A stretch of DNA of 64,000 nt from a virus, in the IMG/VR virus record IMGVR_UViG_3300036832_001166, positions 1 to 64,000 of that record; one strand, given 5' to 3'. Below are positions 35,069-42,904 of the stretch, piece after piece. Made by a program: the position numbers and the translations under genes. Each line of letters opens with the position of its first letter. The stretch's first letter is position 1. Under the pieces are notes generated by a model, which was not told the origin of the DNA, made no database searches, and worked only from the letters and a program-made list of their open reading frames with translations.

Positions 35069-36934
35069 TTGACCACCACCCTGCAAGCCGTTTACGAGCG
35101 CCAGCAGGCTGCCGATAACGCGCGCTGGGATGTCAGCGAGACCTACGAGCGCGTGTACTGGGAGCTGGACGCCCGGGCGCGTGAGCGGGTCAACGTGTAC
35201 GAGCATCCCGACGTCGCCGCCGCCCAGCGCGTCGCTGACAAGCTGAACACTGAGGTCGCCGCGCTCCGCGAGGAGGTCGGCGGACGCGTGTTCCGCGTCG
35301 TCGACAGCAAGCTCGACGAGCTGCGCGCCCGGATCGAGAAGCTGAATAAGAAGGCCGCCAAGTACGAGACCGAGCCGGTCACGCTGATCGTCTCCGACGA
35401 GCACGACCAGCAGGTGATCCGCGAGGCCCGCCCCGCCGGGGACGCGGTCGAGGCCTCCCTGGAGGCCGTCGAGGGCACCCGCCACTACACCGAGCGGATC
35501 GTCGACTACACGTTCGTGGTGGTCGACGGGCCCAGCGCGGTGATCGAGGGCTGGGTGTTCGTGGCCACGCTGGACCACGACGCCGACCAGGGCGCTGACG
35601 AGAGCGTCGGCATCCGCCGGGCGCCCGTGGGCACCAACCTGATCAACCGGGTCGGCGCCGAGGCCGCTGCGGCGGTCGAGGCGGCCGACCTGACGAGCTA
35701 CCGTCACGCGCGCGCTGACTGCGATCACTGCGGCTGGAAGCGGCGCCGCAACCAGACCTACGTGCTCTACGAGCTGGCCACCGGCGCGCTGCGCCAGATC
35801 GGCTCGACGTGCCTGAAGGACTACACCGGCGCCAGCTCCGCTGAGCGGGCCGCCTCGTGGGCCGAGTGGCTGGAGGCCCTGTACAGCGACCTGGGCGGCG
35901 GCGAGTACGGCGAGCCCGGCGACGGCGGCGGACGGATCGCCTTCCGGACCGACGACTTCCTGGCCAACGTGGCAGCGGTCACCCGCGAGAACGGCTGGCG
36001 ATCGCGCTGGAGCAAGGACGGCTACGGCGGCTTCGAGCGCAACCACGACGCCACAGCCGACCAGGCGCTGGCCAACATGAACGCCCGCAAGCCTGACATC
36101 AAGGTCACCGACGAGGACTGCGAGGAGGCCCGGATCGCGCTGGAGTGGGTCCGCGACGACCTTGCCGAGCGCGACGAGCTGGACGAGTTCCAGCACAACC
36201 TCGCGACCTACTGCCGCGCGGACTACCTGCCCGCCAAGGGCGACGGGTTCGTGGCCTACGCCATCGAAGCGCGCAAGCGCGAGATCGGGACGCGGCTGGA
36301 GTACGAGCGCAAGGAGCGGGTCGCGGTCGAGTCCGAGTGGATCGGCGAGCCCAAGCAGCGGATCAAGGGCCTGGTCTTCACCGTCACCTTCACCAAGGTG
36401 ATCGACGGGCTCTACGGCGCCAAGCAGCTCACCAAGGGCCACGACGCCGACGGGAACCTCCTGATCTGGTGGGCGTCCGGCGGCACCTGGCTCGACCAGG
36501 GTCACACCTACGAGCTGACCGCCACCGTCAAGGCCCACGACCGCGACAGCTACCAGAATGACGCGAAGGTGACCGAGATCACCCGGGTCCACGGGCCCTC
36601 CGTCACGGACATCACCGTGTGCGAGACGTGCGGCGAGCGACTCCAGCCCGACCCCGAGAAGGCGGGCTCAAGCAAGGCCGAGATCTGCGCCTGCACCATC
36701 AAGGCGCGGGAGGAGGAGGACGCGAAGCGGGCCGCTGAGGAGGCGGCCTTTGACGCTGAGCACGCTGAGCTGCGCGCGATCTACGACCGCGTCCGCGGAG
36801 ACAACCAGAGCATCTGGCGGCACCTGAAGTTCGGGAGCTTCGTCGCGACCGCGAAGAACGACCCCGAGCTGGTCGAGGCGCTGGTGAAGAGCCTGGACGA
36901 GAAGGCAGCAGCAACGACCGAGGAGACACGATGA
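35069..36934 (+). CDS. Large conserved-type phage protein, zinc knuckle and beta domain
   Basis: A 621-residue protein. Residues about 50-115 are coiled (VADKLNTEVAALREEVGGRV). Residues about 214-255 contain CDHCGWKRRRNQTYVLYELA and IGSTCLKDY, a zinc-binding unit. Residues about 425-510 are beta-rich (GLVFTVTFTKVIDGLYGAKQ, NLLIWWASGG, TYELTATVKAHD) and suggest an OB-like fold. CETCGERLQ and CAC near 530-555 give a second zinc site. Similar proteins occur in large phages and plasmids without known function; nucleic-acid metabolism is a reasonable guess. TTG start is fixed by the GACCGAGGAG module. Confidence 0.68.
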   Translation: MTTTLQAVYERQQAADNARWDVSETYERVYWELDARARERVNVYEHPDVAAAQRVADKLNTEVAALREEVGGRVFRVVDSKLDELRARIEKLNKKAAKYETEPVTLIVSDEHDQQVIREARPAGDAVEASLEAVEGTRHYTERIVDYTFVVVDGPSAVIEGWVFVATLDHDADQGADESVGIRRAPVGTNLINRVGAEAAAAVEAADLTSYRHARADCDHCGWKRRRNQTYVLYELATGALRQIGSTCLKDYTGASSAERAASWAEWLEALYSDLGGGEYGEPGDGGGRIAFRTDDFLANVAAVTRENGWRSRWSKDGYGGFERNHDATADQALANMNARKPDIKVTDEDCEEARIALEWVRDDLAERDELDEFQHNLATYCRADYLPAKGDGFVAYAIEARKREIGTRLEYERKERVAVESEWIGEPKQRIKGLVFTVTFTKVIDGLYGAKQLTKGHDADGNLLIWWASGGTWLDQGHTYELTATVKAHDRDSYQNDAKVTEITRVHGPSVTDITVCETCGERLQPDPEKAGSSKAEICACTIKAREEEDAKRAAEEAAFDAEHAELRAIYDRVRGDNQSIWRHLKFGSFVATAKNDPELVEALVKSLDEKAAATTEETR

Positions 36935-37167
36935 CCACGACCGAGAACACGACCGTCACGATCGGCCGGATCACCTACGAGGTGACCGCCACCGGCGACG
37001 AGAACACGCCGTACGAGCTGCGCGGACCGCGCGGCGCGCACTACGGGCTGATGCGCAACGTGCCCCGACCCGAACTGCTGTTCCTCTTCAACATGAGGGG
37101 CTTCACGCGGGGCACGCCCGACGCCTGGTTCACCGACCGGAGCGGGACACTGGAGCTGCTGCGATGA
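36931..37167 (+). CDS. Small hypothetical protein
   Basis: A 78-residue beta-rich protein, TVTIGRITYEVTATGDEN then YELRGPRGAHYGLMRN. The ACGACCGAGGAG module lies inside the end of the preceding gene. Coupled to it by ATGA. Confidence 0.58.
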   Translation: MTTTENTTVTIGRITYEVTATGDENTPYELRGPRGAHYGLMRNVPRPELLFLFNMRGFTRGTPDAWFTDRSGTLELLR

Positions 37168-37406
37168 CCGATGAACCGTTCAGGATCGGACCCGACTATC
37201 TCAACGAGGTGCTCGACGCCGCTGACGTGAAGGGCGTCACGATGACGAAGGACTGGCGCGGGCAGCTCAAGCTCGACACCGAGCTGTCATCGACCGAGGT
37301 GATCAACCTCCTGATCAGCGGCCTAGCCCTGCTGTACGCCCGGCTGACCAAGGCGCGTGACGAGCTGGCCAGGACGCAGGAGGCAATCATCGGGGATGAG
37401 CCATGA
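37164..37406 (+). CDS. Small hypothetical protein
   Basis: An 80-residue protein, DYLNEVLDAADVKGVTMTKD then a helix ending ARTQEAIIGDEP. The last codons recur 270 bases downstream in a 17-residue frame (37618), a sign of local duplication. Confidence 0.57.
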   Translation: MTDEPFRIGPDYLNEVLDAADVKGVTMTKDWRGQLKLDTELSSTEVINLLISGLALLYARLTKARDELARTQEAIIGDEP

Positions 37407-37621
37407 GCAACCTCAGGCTGCTCTGGATCCGCAGCGCGACGGACCGCTACTCGCGTGACGCGGACGAGGCGTCCAACTGGTACGAGCTGCGCGAGGACGA
37501 CGGCACGCTGATCACCGAGGGCGACGACCACGACATCCTGATGGCGCTCGCGGACCGCGAGGGCGTCGAGATCGACTACGGCCCGAACACCGGCGCCGGG
37601 CGACGGCGGGCTGAAGGATGA
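37403..37621 (+). CDS. Small hypothetical protein
   Basis: A 72-residue protein, NLRLLWIRSATDRYSRDADE then acidic WYELREDDGTLITEGDD. Coupled by ATGA upstream. No family recognised. Confidence 0.55.
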   Translation: MSNLRLLWIRSATDRYSRDADEASNWYELREDDGTLITEGDDHDILMALADREGVEIDYGPNTGAGRRRAEG

Positions 37622-37671
37622 GCCGGATCCTGGCCCGGAAGCAGGAAGCGATCATCGGTGACGAGCCATGA
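37618..37671 (+). pseudogene. 17-codon duplicated gene end
   Basis: MSRILARKQEAIIGDEP repeats the C-terminus of 37164 (ARTQEAIIGDEP), and the DNA across the following stop/start (ATCGG-GA-GAGCCATGAGC) is nearly the same. It looks like a remnant of unequal recombination between gene junctions, though it keeps overlapping start and stop codons. Confidence 0.45.
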
Positions 37672-37796
37672 GCCGCATTGTTGCTCGTGTGCTCGCGCTG
37701 GTGGCTGACGCGCTCAAGCTGATCGCCGCCGGTGGCTACGCGCAGGCGGCGGGTAGCTTGCGCCAGGCCGCCAACCAACTGGACGAGCTGTCATGA
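37668..37796 (+). CDS. Small helical mini-protein
   Basis: A 42-residue amphipathic helical protein (MSRIVARVLALVADALKLIA then GSLRQAANQLDEL). It ends the rightward run facing the minus-strand collagen-like gene. Confidence 0.5.
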   Translation: MSRIVARVLALVADALKLIAAGGYAQAAGSLRQAANQLDELS

Positions 37797-37816
37797 ACGC
37801 CGCTCGGGTCCCGGCA

Positions 37817-38725
37817 TCACCGCGGTGACTGCTGAACCTCGGCGCACACGGCGAACGCCGTGACCTGCCACGCGAGCGTGGCGCCGTGGCTGACTACGCC
37901 GATCAGCCAGCCGCGGTCGTCGGGCGCAGGGCCGTCGGCCTGAACGACGAGGTGTGGGTCGGCGGGCTGGTTGGAGAACCCGCCGGAGATCGCGGCCATT
38001 CCCCCCGGGCAGTCCACGGTCAGCAGCTTGGCCGGTGTCGTGTCGGGCCCGTCGACCTGCTTGACGACGGTCACGCTGGAGACTCCCGCTGAGCCCTGGG
38101 GCCCGGCTACGCCCGGCGGCCCCTGCGGCCCGGTGTCGCCCTTCTCGCCCTTTGCGCCACGGATGCCCTGGATGCCCTGGGCGCCCTGGTCGCCGGTCGC
38201 GCCGGGTACGCCCTGGTCGCCGGTCGCGCCCGTCGGACCGATCTCTCCGGTGGCTCCAGCCGGGCCGGTGGTGCCGGGCACGCCTGCGGCCCCGGTGGCG
38301 CCAACCGCGCCGGTGGCGCCGGGTGCGCCCGCCGCTCCAGCGTCGCCCTTCGCGCCCTTGGGCCCGGCCGGGCCCGGCGGCAGGGCCGCGGGGTTAGAGC
38401 CCGGCTGCCCGGGTGCGCCGTCCTTGCCGTTGGCGCCGGGGACGCCCGGTAGGCCGCGCTCGCCGCGCAGGTAGAGGTAGATGTCGTTGCTCTTGTCGTT
38501 GGCGGAGCTGGCGGTCTTGTGCGCGTGATCGGCAGCGAGCTGGGCCGCGTCGGTCTGATCGCGGGCGACGCGTCCGGCCAGCAGCAGCGCCGCGCATGTG
38601 AGTAGGGCCAGGCAGCCGAGCGCGAGCCAGGTGCCGAGGAACCGGTGGCGCGAGTAGCGCAGCACCTGCTTGTTGAGGGCGGCGAGCTGTTGGAGCGGGT
38701 CGGGCGGGGGGTCAGGGGTCGCCAT
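37817..38725 (-). CDS. Membrane-anchored collagen-like protein
   Basis: A 302-residue protein. Residues about 30-52 form one membrane helix (TWLALGCLALLTCAALLLAG), then a short coiled segment and about 40 Gly-X-Y triplets (residues 88-215, e.g. GATGDQGVPGATGDQGAQG). The last 75 residues are a compact domain, VDCPGGMAAISGGFSN to GWLIGVVSHGATLAW, like a trimeric collagen-associated head. Coupled to a membrane coiled-coil gene on the same strand by a 14-base overlap. It may form a trimeric surface fibre. Confidence 0.72.
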   Translation of the reverse strand: MATPDPPPDPLQQLAALNKQVLRYSRHRFLGTWLALGCLALLTCAALLLAGRVARDQTDAAQLAADHAHKTASSANDKSNDIYLYLRGERGLPGVPGANGKDGAPGQPGSNPAALPPGPAGPKGAKGDAGAAGAPGATGAVGATGAAGVPGTTGPAGATGEIGPTGATGDQGVPGATGDQGAQGIQGIRGAKGEKGDTGPQGPPGVAGPQGSAGVSSVTVVKQVDGPDTTPAKLLTVDCPGGMAAISGGFSNQPADPHLVVQADGPAPDDRGWLIGVVSHGATLAWQVTAFAVCAEVQQSPR

Positions 38726-39035
38726 CGCTGGTCTCCTTGGGGTCGAGTCTGCGCATCTTGCCGCCCAGCATCGCCTGCGTCTCGGCCAGTTGGCGCCGCG
38801 CCTCGCGCAGCTCGCCGGTCAGCTCGGTGTTGCGCTGGTGCTCCTCATCGCGCTGCGTGCGCAGCTCGGCGGTGAGCGCGGTCATCTCGCTGACGATGGT
38901 GTTCTGCTGGGTGAGGACGGCGGTGGTGTCGTCACGCCGCCAGCGCAGCGCGGTGAAGATCAGACCCGCTACACCGGCGACACCGATGGCGATAGACACC
39001 AGGGAGGGGACGTCTATGGCAGCGAGGATCGGCAT
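38712..39035 (-). CDS. Membrane-anchored coiled-coil protein
   Basis: A 107-residue protein with one N-terminal hydrophobic helix (SLVSIAIGVAGVAGLIFTAL), then a long coiled coil (about 35-95, TALTAELRTQRDEEHQRNTE). Its ATG has GTGAGGTG just upstream. It leads the minus-strand pair with the collagen-like gene, suggesting they form one envelope complex. Confidence 0.62.
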   Translation of the reverse strand: MPILAAIDVPSLVSIAIGVAGVAGLIFTALRWRRDDTTAVLTQQNTIVSEMTALTAELRTQRDEEHQRNTELTGELREARRQLAETQAMLGGKMRRLDPKETSDGDP

Positions 39036-39104
39036 CACCTCACATCGTCCCGGCCAACCCGGGACAGCCCGGAATCCGAATCCGGGAGGCGCCCAGACCG
39101 GCTG

Positions 39105-39110
39105 TAGGCT
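39105..39110 (+). promoter_or_regulatory. -10 box for the tail-fibre gene run
   Basis: TAGGCT lies 28 nt before the GTG at 39139, with GAAGGAG between, in the divergent gap 39036-39138. Confidence 0.45.
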
Positions 39111-39138
39111 CCGGTCTGTGTCCAGCGAAGGAGACCCC

Positions 39139-39816
39139 GTGAATGAGATCGAGCGGCTGCTGGAGCGTGGTGCTGTCCTCCTGGAGCCTGCCGGGCCGAT
39201 GCTGCCGACCGAGTACGGCAAGCGTTGGCTGGAGCGGATCTGGACCGACCTCGACCGCCACTCCAACACGATCCGCGACGTGGCCAAGCTCGCTGAATGC
39301 GAGCGGACGGAGGCCGGGTGGGAGAGCGAAGCGCAGCGATGGGCGGCGCTGGAGCAGCTCCTGACCGACGAGGGCGTTCCGACCGCGATCAGCTCGGGCG
39401 TCTCGCAGTACGGGATGGCGAAGCTGATCGACCACCTGAACGGCAAGACGGCGTTCACGATGCCGGTCACGGTGGCGATGGCGCTGCTGACGGCCGCGCC
39501 GACCTCCACCACCACCGGCGCCACGGGCGTGGAGGCGACCTATACCGGCTACGGCCGTCAGACGATCGCTGGTGCCGGATGGAACGCTGCGACGGCCGCG
39601 ACGCCATCGGTGGGCACCAACGCGTCGACGATCACGTTCGGCAACTGCACGGCGGGCACGAGCACGCTGCTCGGCTTCACCCTCGATGATTCGGCCACGG
39701 TCAGCGCGGGCAACGCGCTGTGGTACGGGACGCTGACCTCGACGGTCATCTCGACCACGCAGACCCCGCCGACGGTCGCGGCGGGTGCGCTGAGCACGTC
39801 CATGACCGGGACCTAG
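39139..39816 (+). CDS. Virion/tail-fibre-type protein
   Basis: A 225-residue protein with a helical N-terminal part (about 1-85) and a beta-rich Thr/Ala domain: MPVTVAMALLTAAPTSTTTG, ATYTGYGRQTIAGAGWNAAT, ASTITFGNCTAGTSTLLGF, ALWYGTLTSTVIS. This order is typical of a small structural domain in many phage tail or fibre proteins. GTG start behind AAGGAG. It opens the adhesin region. Confidence 0.65.
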   Translation: MNEIERLLERGAVLLEPAGPMLPTEYGKRWLERIWTDLDRHSNTIRDVAKLAECERTEAGWESEAQRWAALEQLLTDEGVPTAISSGVSQYGMAKLIDHLNGKTAFTMPVTVAMALLTAAPTSTTTGATGVEATYTGYGRQTIAGAGWNAATAATPSVGTNASTITFGNCTAGTSTLLGFTLDDSATVSAGNALWYGTLTSTVISTTQTPPTVAAGALSTSMTGT

Positions 39817-39828
39817 AGGGGAGCGACG

Positions 39829-40254
39829 ATGGGCGAGATCTACACCCACCCGGACACCGGCGAGGAGGTCGAGATCCCCGACGGGGCGGAGATCACCTAC
39901 GTCGGCAAGGGCAAGGACGCCCAGATCGCCGGGTGGTCAAACCCGCCCGACACGGCCGAGGGCGACCTGCACCCCGACCAGGTCGAGGACTACGAGCCGC
40001 ACTTCGACCGGGCGAGCATCCAGCGTCGCGTGCTCGGCTACATCACCGATGACGACCACGTCGGCCGTGGGCCGCGCAACACTGCCGACCGGCTGAACCA
40101 GGAGCTTGACGAGGATCCGTTCTCGCCGTACGTCGCTGACGACGATGATGTCCAGGCCTACCTGGATGAGTTGGTCGAGGCGGGGCTGGTCGAGGACCGC
40201 GGCGACGGCACCTACGGCGTCACCGAGCCGGGGCGCATCGAACTCGTCAACTAG
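39829..40254 (+). CDS. Hypothetical protein with winged-helix-like end
   Basis: A 141-residue acidic protein: IYTHPDTGEEVEIPDGAEIT at the start, and VQAYLDELVEAGLVEDRGDG with TYGVTEPGRIELVN at the end, resembling a winged helix. Lies between structural genes. Confidence 0.58.
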   Translation: MGEIYTHPDTGEEVEIPDGAEITYVGKGKDAQIAGWSNPPDTAEGDLHPDQVEDYEPHFDRASIQRRVLGYITDDDHVGRGPRNTADRLNQELDEDPFSPYVADDDDVQAYLDELVEAGLVEDRGDGTYGVTEPGRIELVN

Positions 40255-40266
40255 GAAGGGGCCGTC

Positions 40267-40545
40267 ATGGTCACCGCTCGCTTCGCTGACGGCACGGCTG
40301 GCGTCTACAACACCGTCACCGAGGCGCTTGACCAGGCGTCCGCGGACCAGATGCTAGGCACGGGTGACCTGCAGGACGTGATCGACGGCGGCCCGTACGA
40401 CGATCCATTCTCCGTCGCCAACCCGACCATCGTGGCGACGCCCGCCGATCTCGCGACGCATTACACGACGTGGTCGCAGGCAAACGGTGAGGTCGGCGGC
40501 CGGGTGATGCCCGTCAACCTGATCGACGCCTCCGGGGTGTACTGA
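40267..40545 (+). CDS. Small hypothetical protein
   Basis: A 92-residue protein, VTARFADGTAGVYNTVTEAL onward. GGAAGGGGC precedes the ATG. Its stop overlaps the next start. No family recognised. Confidence 0.57.
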   Translation: MVTARFADGTAGVYNTVTEALDQASADQMLGTGDLQDVIDGGPYDDPFSVANPTIVATPADLATHYTTWSQANGEVGGRVMPVNLIDASGVY

Positions 40546-41189
40546 TGAGATGGACCCGCGAGCGGGGCGCGCTCGTCCCGGTCGTCGAGGATCTGGTCGC
40601 GTCCGATCTCCTGCGCAAATGGGAGGCGTTTGATCTGAGCCGTGAGCGCGATTGCCAGCGACGCGAGTGGGGGCGGACGCTTCGCGATGTTCTGCGCTCC
40701 GGTCGGCCGACCATGAGCGTGCCGGGCAACGCCTACTCCGTTGTCAGTCCTGTCTTCGCGGTGACCACGACCGCGAAGACGGCGGTCAACCTGATCACCG
40801 GGGCTTCCAACCAGCCGTCGATCGTCGAGTGGGGCGTTTCGTGCGACGGCACGAGCGGCAACCTGCTGATTGAGCTGTGCCAGTCGACGCAGGCGGGCGC
40901 GGGCACGCCGGGCTCCAGCCCGACCCCCACTCAGATTCGCGGCTGGCCCGCTCAGACGAGCGCGAACACGTGCAGCATCAGCTACACCGCCGAGCCGACC
41001 GTGCTCACGACGTCGGGCGTCAAACGCTGGCGCATCCCGCTGCCCGGCGGCCCGCTGGTCATCCAGTCCCCGCTTGGTCGTGAGATCACGGGGATCATCA
41101 CCGCGGCGACGTCCGCGAAAGGACTCTGCCTCCGGCTCACCGCTTCGGTCGCGGCGAACGCCGACAGCTACGCGGAATGGGAAGAATGA
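40545..41189 (+). CDS. Beta-rich virion protein with basic N-terminal extension
   Basis: A 214-residue protein. Residues 1-56 are charged and helical. From MSVPGNAYSVVSPVFAVTTT a beta domain follows (QPSIVEWGVSCDGTSGN, LLIELCQSTQAGAG, VKRWRIPLPGGPLVI), a type found in phage tail-associated proteins. An internal ATG at 40713 marks this domain boundary. Part of the fibre region. Confidence 0.6.
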   Translation: MRWTRERGALVPVVEDLVASDLLRKWEAFDLSRERDCQRREWGRTLRDVLRSGRPTMSVPGNAYSVVSPVFAVTTTAKTAVNLITGASNQPSIVEWGVSCDGTSGNLLIELCQSTQAGAGTPGSSPTPTQIRGWPAQTSANTCSISYTAEPTVLTTSGVKRWRIPLPGGPLVIQSPLGREITGIITAATSAKGLCLRLTASVAANADSYAEWEE

Positions 41190-41290
41190 GCGAGAACCAC
41201 CCTGATGCGTCTGGGATGAGGCGAATCGGGACTAGCCGTAAGCAGGGCTAGGCTGTGGCGTTCGCGCTGGTCGGCGCGGCGGGCTGAGCG

Positions 41291-42073
41291 GTGGCCGCCC
41301 CTAGCGCTACCAACGTCGGCGTGCTGTCGGCCAAGGGCCTGAGCGCCAGTCCGGTTACGACAGCAGCAATCGGAACGGCAGCCAGCGGCGCGGGAGCCTA
41401 TGTACTGCTGTTGCAAATGGCTTCGCCGACAGGCACTGGCACCTATACGGCCGTAAGTTGCACCGACTCGGCAGGGAATAGCTATACGGTGGCTGCGGGA
41501 ACGCTGGCTGGCCCCAGCAACTCTGCAGGTCAAGCGGGCGCCATTCTGGTGAGCGGCTCGAATCCGAACGCGCTTCTGACGACCAGCACATTCACCGTGA
41601 CTGCCACGGGCACGACGATCGGAAAATATGTTCTGCATGTACTCAAGATCGACGTGCCGCCTACTGTTGTCGCCGGTACGGGCGCGGCCGGAACGCTGAC
41701 CGGCGGCTCGACGATAGCGGTCACGTCAGGGACGCCTGCTGCGAGCGGCGATTACCTTTGGCTCGGGACAATGGGTTGGGGTTCGAGCGGTCAAACCGCA
41801 ACCATTTCGTCCACGGGATACACGCTCATTCCAACCGGCACGGCCGTCGAGGGGACCACGGGCGGCAGCGCAACGACCAACATCTCGGCGAAGGAGGGCT
41901 ATCAGCAGGTCTTGGCTTCCGCGTCGCCGCAGACGTTCAATGGAACGCTCAGCGGCAATGCGTCATGTCCGGGGGCCTCGATTGTGGCGCTTAGCGTCGT
42001 CGCCGCTGCGCCTGCGAAAGTAGGCACGCCGATCGTTGTCAGCCAGGCCGTATCACGGGCGGCGACGAGATAG
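41291..42073 (+). CDS. Tail-fibre-type beta protein
   Basis: A 260-residue Thr/Ser/Gly/Ala-rich protein with a jelly-roll pattern (AYVLLLQMASPTGTGTYTAV, YVLHVLKIDVPPTVVAG, DYLWLGTMGWGSSGQTATIS). A related module occurs within the 2110-residue protein (47515-48140). Upstream and in the same frame, GTG 41255 would add VAFALVGAAG but a TGA at 41285 interrupts it. GC is lower than in neighbouring genes. Confidence 0.62.
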   Translation: MAAPSATNVGVLSAKGLSASPVTTAAIGTAASGAGAYVLLLQMASPTGTGTYTAVSCTDSAGNSYTVAAGTLAGPSNSAGQAGAILVSGSNPNALLTTSTFTVTATGTTIGKYVLHVLKIDVPPTVVAGTGAAGTLTGGSTIAVTSGTPAASGDYLWLGTMGWGSSGQTATISSTGYTLIPTGTAVEGTTGGSATTNISAKEGYQQVLASASPQTFNGTLSGNASCPGASIVALSVVAAAPAKVGTPIVVSQAVSRAATR

Positions 42074-42904
42074 ATGGCGCGCACCGGGCGCTCCGCACCG
42101 TCGCTAGGCCGGGTCCAGGTACTGCAGACGCGGCTGCCGCCGCCGCCGATCGCGACGCTCCAGGACGCGTTCGTCGGGTCCGTGCTCAACTCGTCGCTGT
42201 GGCAGGTCGAGAGCGGCACCGTGTCGGTCAGTGGCCAGTTGAACCTGACGGCGACCTCGGGGTACTCCGGCGTGGTGTCCAGGAATCGCTACCGGCTCAC
42301 CGGCTCGGCCTTTCTGCTGCAGCTCACCCCGATGGCAGTGGGTAACGGCACGAACCAGGTCGGCTTCGGCCTACGACCCCACCAACTCGACAACAACATC
42401 GGTTCGCTCGGAGCCGACGTTGGTGGATCCGGCCCGCCCCCGACGCTCGAAGCCACCTACCGCGACACCAGCGGCACCCAGCACTTGGTCGGGGCGGGGA
42501 TCCCGTGCCCCACCGGAGCCAGTCCGATCTGGCTGCGCGTCCGAGAATCCGCCGGGACGGTGTATTGGGACTGGTCGGCGGACAACCTGAACTGGACCAA
42601 CGTCTGGAGCCTGGCCGACCCGTTCTCGACCGACGCGCTCTACGTCGAGATCTTCGCCGGGCACTACGGCGCCGAGACCGATACGATCGCGGCGCTCGAC
42701 AACGTCAACGTTCTACCGGCGCTGACGACGCCAGTCGCTGCTGCGGCTACGGCGGCGGCGGCCTACGTGACCGGTGGCCCGGTGCAGCAGATGTTCCCGT
42801 CCGGCGACCTGACTGCCACCGGCTGGACGCCGTCGAGCGGCACGAGCCTGTCCGCGATGCTGAGCGACCAGGCCGACGCCACCTACGACTTCTCGCCGGT
42901 GTAA
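42074..42904 (+). CDS. Lectin-like tail-fibre protein
   Basis: A 276-residue protein. Residues about 27-215 fit a concanavalin-type beta sandwich (LQDAFVGSVLNSSLWQVESG, NQVGFGLRPHQLDNN, IWLRVRESAGTVYWDWSADN, IAALDNVNVL). An Ala-rich linker and a short end follow. It abuts the giant adhesin gene. Likely receptor or glycan binding. Confidence 0.66.
   Translation: MARTGRSAPSLGRVQVLQTRLPPPPIATLQDAFVGSVLNSSLWQVESGTVSVSGQLNLTATSGYSGVVSRNRYRLTGSAFLLQLTPMAVGNGTNQVGFGLRPHQLDNNIGSLGADVGGSGPPPTLEATYRDTSGTQHLVGAGIPCPTGASPIWLRVRESAGTVYWDWSADNLNWTNVWSLADPFSTDALYVEIFAGHYGAETDTIAALDNVNVLPALTTPVAAAATAAAAYVTGGPVQQMFPSGDLTATGWTPSSGTSLSAMLSDQADATYDFSPV

Noticed and set aside
37793-37828. 11-codon frame overlapping the stop of 37668
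   Set aside because: Too short, runs into the convergent collagen-like gene and has no ribosome site.
42505-42903. N-terminal extension of the giant adhesin frame
   Set aside because: It overlaps the lectin-like gene completely in another frame; ATG 42904 overlapping the upstream TAA is a natural start.
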